From JAEUNX01 sp034004685 (GTDB taxonomy: Bacteria > Pseudomonadota > Gammaproteobacteria > Burkholderiales > Rhodocyclaceae): a DNA stretch of 31,645 nucleotides. Both the position numbers and the translations under genes were made by a program. Below the pieces are notes generated by a model. The model was given only the letters and a program-made list of their open reading frames with translations. It was not told where the DNA came from and did no database searches. Positions 31,284 to 31,645 of this stretch are shown here, piece by piece. Within the stretch, counting starts at the first letter, position 1. The number at the start of each line of letters is the position of its first letter. The DNA lies in the NCBI GenBank assembly GCA_034004685.1, contig JAVEWG010000040.1:1-31645 (forward strand). The letters are read 5' to 3'.

Positions 31284-31645
31284 TCAGGCGGGCGTGGTGA
31301 GTTCGTCGTAGAGCTTGCGGAACTCGTCCTTGAACACGGTGCGGCAGGGGCCGGTGATGGACTGGCGGCGGGTGGGGTCGGCAGCGCTGCCCAGGGGCAC
31401 GCCGGGGACGGTTTTCACCGCCAGCCTGGCTTGAGTGCCGGCATACTCGGCCGTCCAGCGGGCCCAGTCCTGGGTGGGCAGGGTTTCGTCGCCGCACCAG
31501 TTGGTGATGAGGGCGTTTTTGCCGGCGGAGCCCAGCAGGGCTTCCAGTTGCCATTTCATGTCTTCGATATGGATGGGGCTCTGGGGATTGGGGTCGTGGG
31601 GGGCGGGGAGGGTTTCCCCCGCCAGCACGGAGCGGATCACCATGG
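31284..31645 (-). CDS. NAD-dependent epimerase/dehydratase-like protein, C-terminal part
   Basis: The visible 119 residues run to a stop at 31284 and continue past the right edge. An ATG at 31643 exists but looks internal, because the segment SPIHIEDMKWQLEALLGSA corresponds to the late part of an extended SDR fold. NWCGDETLPTQDWARWTAEYAG is likewise the region after the substrate loop in NAD-dependent epimerase/dehydratase proteins. The Rossmann cofactor motif and catalytic residues are outside the window. Substrate unknown; convergent with the TfoX-like gene. Confidence 0.65.
   Translation of the reverse strand, partial: MVIRSVLAGETLPAPHDPNPQSPIHIEDMKWQLEALLGSAGKNALITNWCGDETLPTQDWARWTAEYAGTQARLAVKTVPGVPLGSAADPTRRQSITGPCRTVFKDEFRKLYDELTTPA

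Overview
This is a GC-rich, densely coding window of bacterial chromosome. The gene content suggests a betaproteobacterium, possibly near the Rhodocyclales/Sterolibacterium group: an NtrC/sigma-54-type nitrate uptake operon with an ANTAR antiterminator, many multidomain sensor kinases, and an acyl-CoA catabolic cluster with paired acyl-CoA dehydrogenases. The taxonomic call is inference; there is no rRNA or other marker gene here.

Layout. 1-122: right end of an IS630-type insertion sequence, abutting the stop codon of a secreted M23 peptidase (120-941, -). 1014-1397: a short CbiX/SirB-type chelatase. 1462-6522: an RND efflux operon (periplasmic adaptor, small secreted Gly-rich protein, RND permease, small DUF2892 membrane protein), with an AT-rich palindrome at its promoter and an intrinsic terminator inside it. 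6542-10493 (-): a hybrid sensor kinase (HAMP-PAS-HisKA-HATPase-REC-Hpt) and a two-receiver response regulator. 10962-16598 (+): a CHASE-PAS sensor kinase, then two response regulators with opposite output domains, one an RsbW-like ATPase and the other an RsbU-like PP2C phosphatase. The phosphatase carries a PAS domain with the FixL heme-binding signature.

16766-20805: a NasT-like ANTAR regulator followed by a nitrate-type ABC transporter (nrtA, nrtB, nrtC/D-like). The 410-base gap between nasT and nrtA holds a full regulatory cascade readable by eye: two NtrC-like sites, a -24/-12 sigma-54 promoter, two hairpins with hexaloops carrying A at position 1 and G at position 4 (the ANTAR RNA target), and a terminator-like stem with a U-rich tail. 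This is the clearest regulatory find in the window.

20874-30702: a catabolic cluster. A FadR-type GntR regulator, an APH-like phosphotransferase and a DUF7064/7065-like protein are read leftward. Two acyl-CoA dehydrogenases, an SDR without its catalytic Tyr/Lys, a CaiB-family alpha-methylacyl-CoA racemase, an alpha/beta hydrolase and an enoyl-CoA hydratase-like protein are read rightward. Both promoters in the divergent gap carry a TATAGGTA-containing inverted repeat, the likely GntR operators. The gene set fits beta-oxidation of a branched or cyclic acyl-CoA such as a steroid side chain or terpenoid; the substrate is not determined.

30875-31645: a TfoX N-terminal-domain protein and, convergent to it, the 3' part of an NAD-dependent epimerase-type gene running off the right edge. 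I saw no tRNA, rRNA or CRISPR array.
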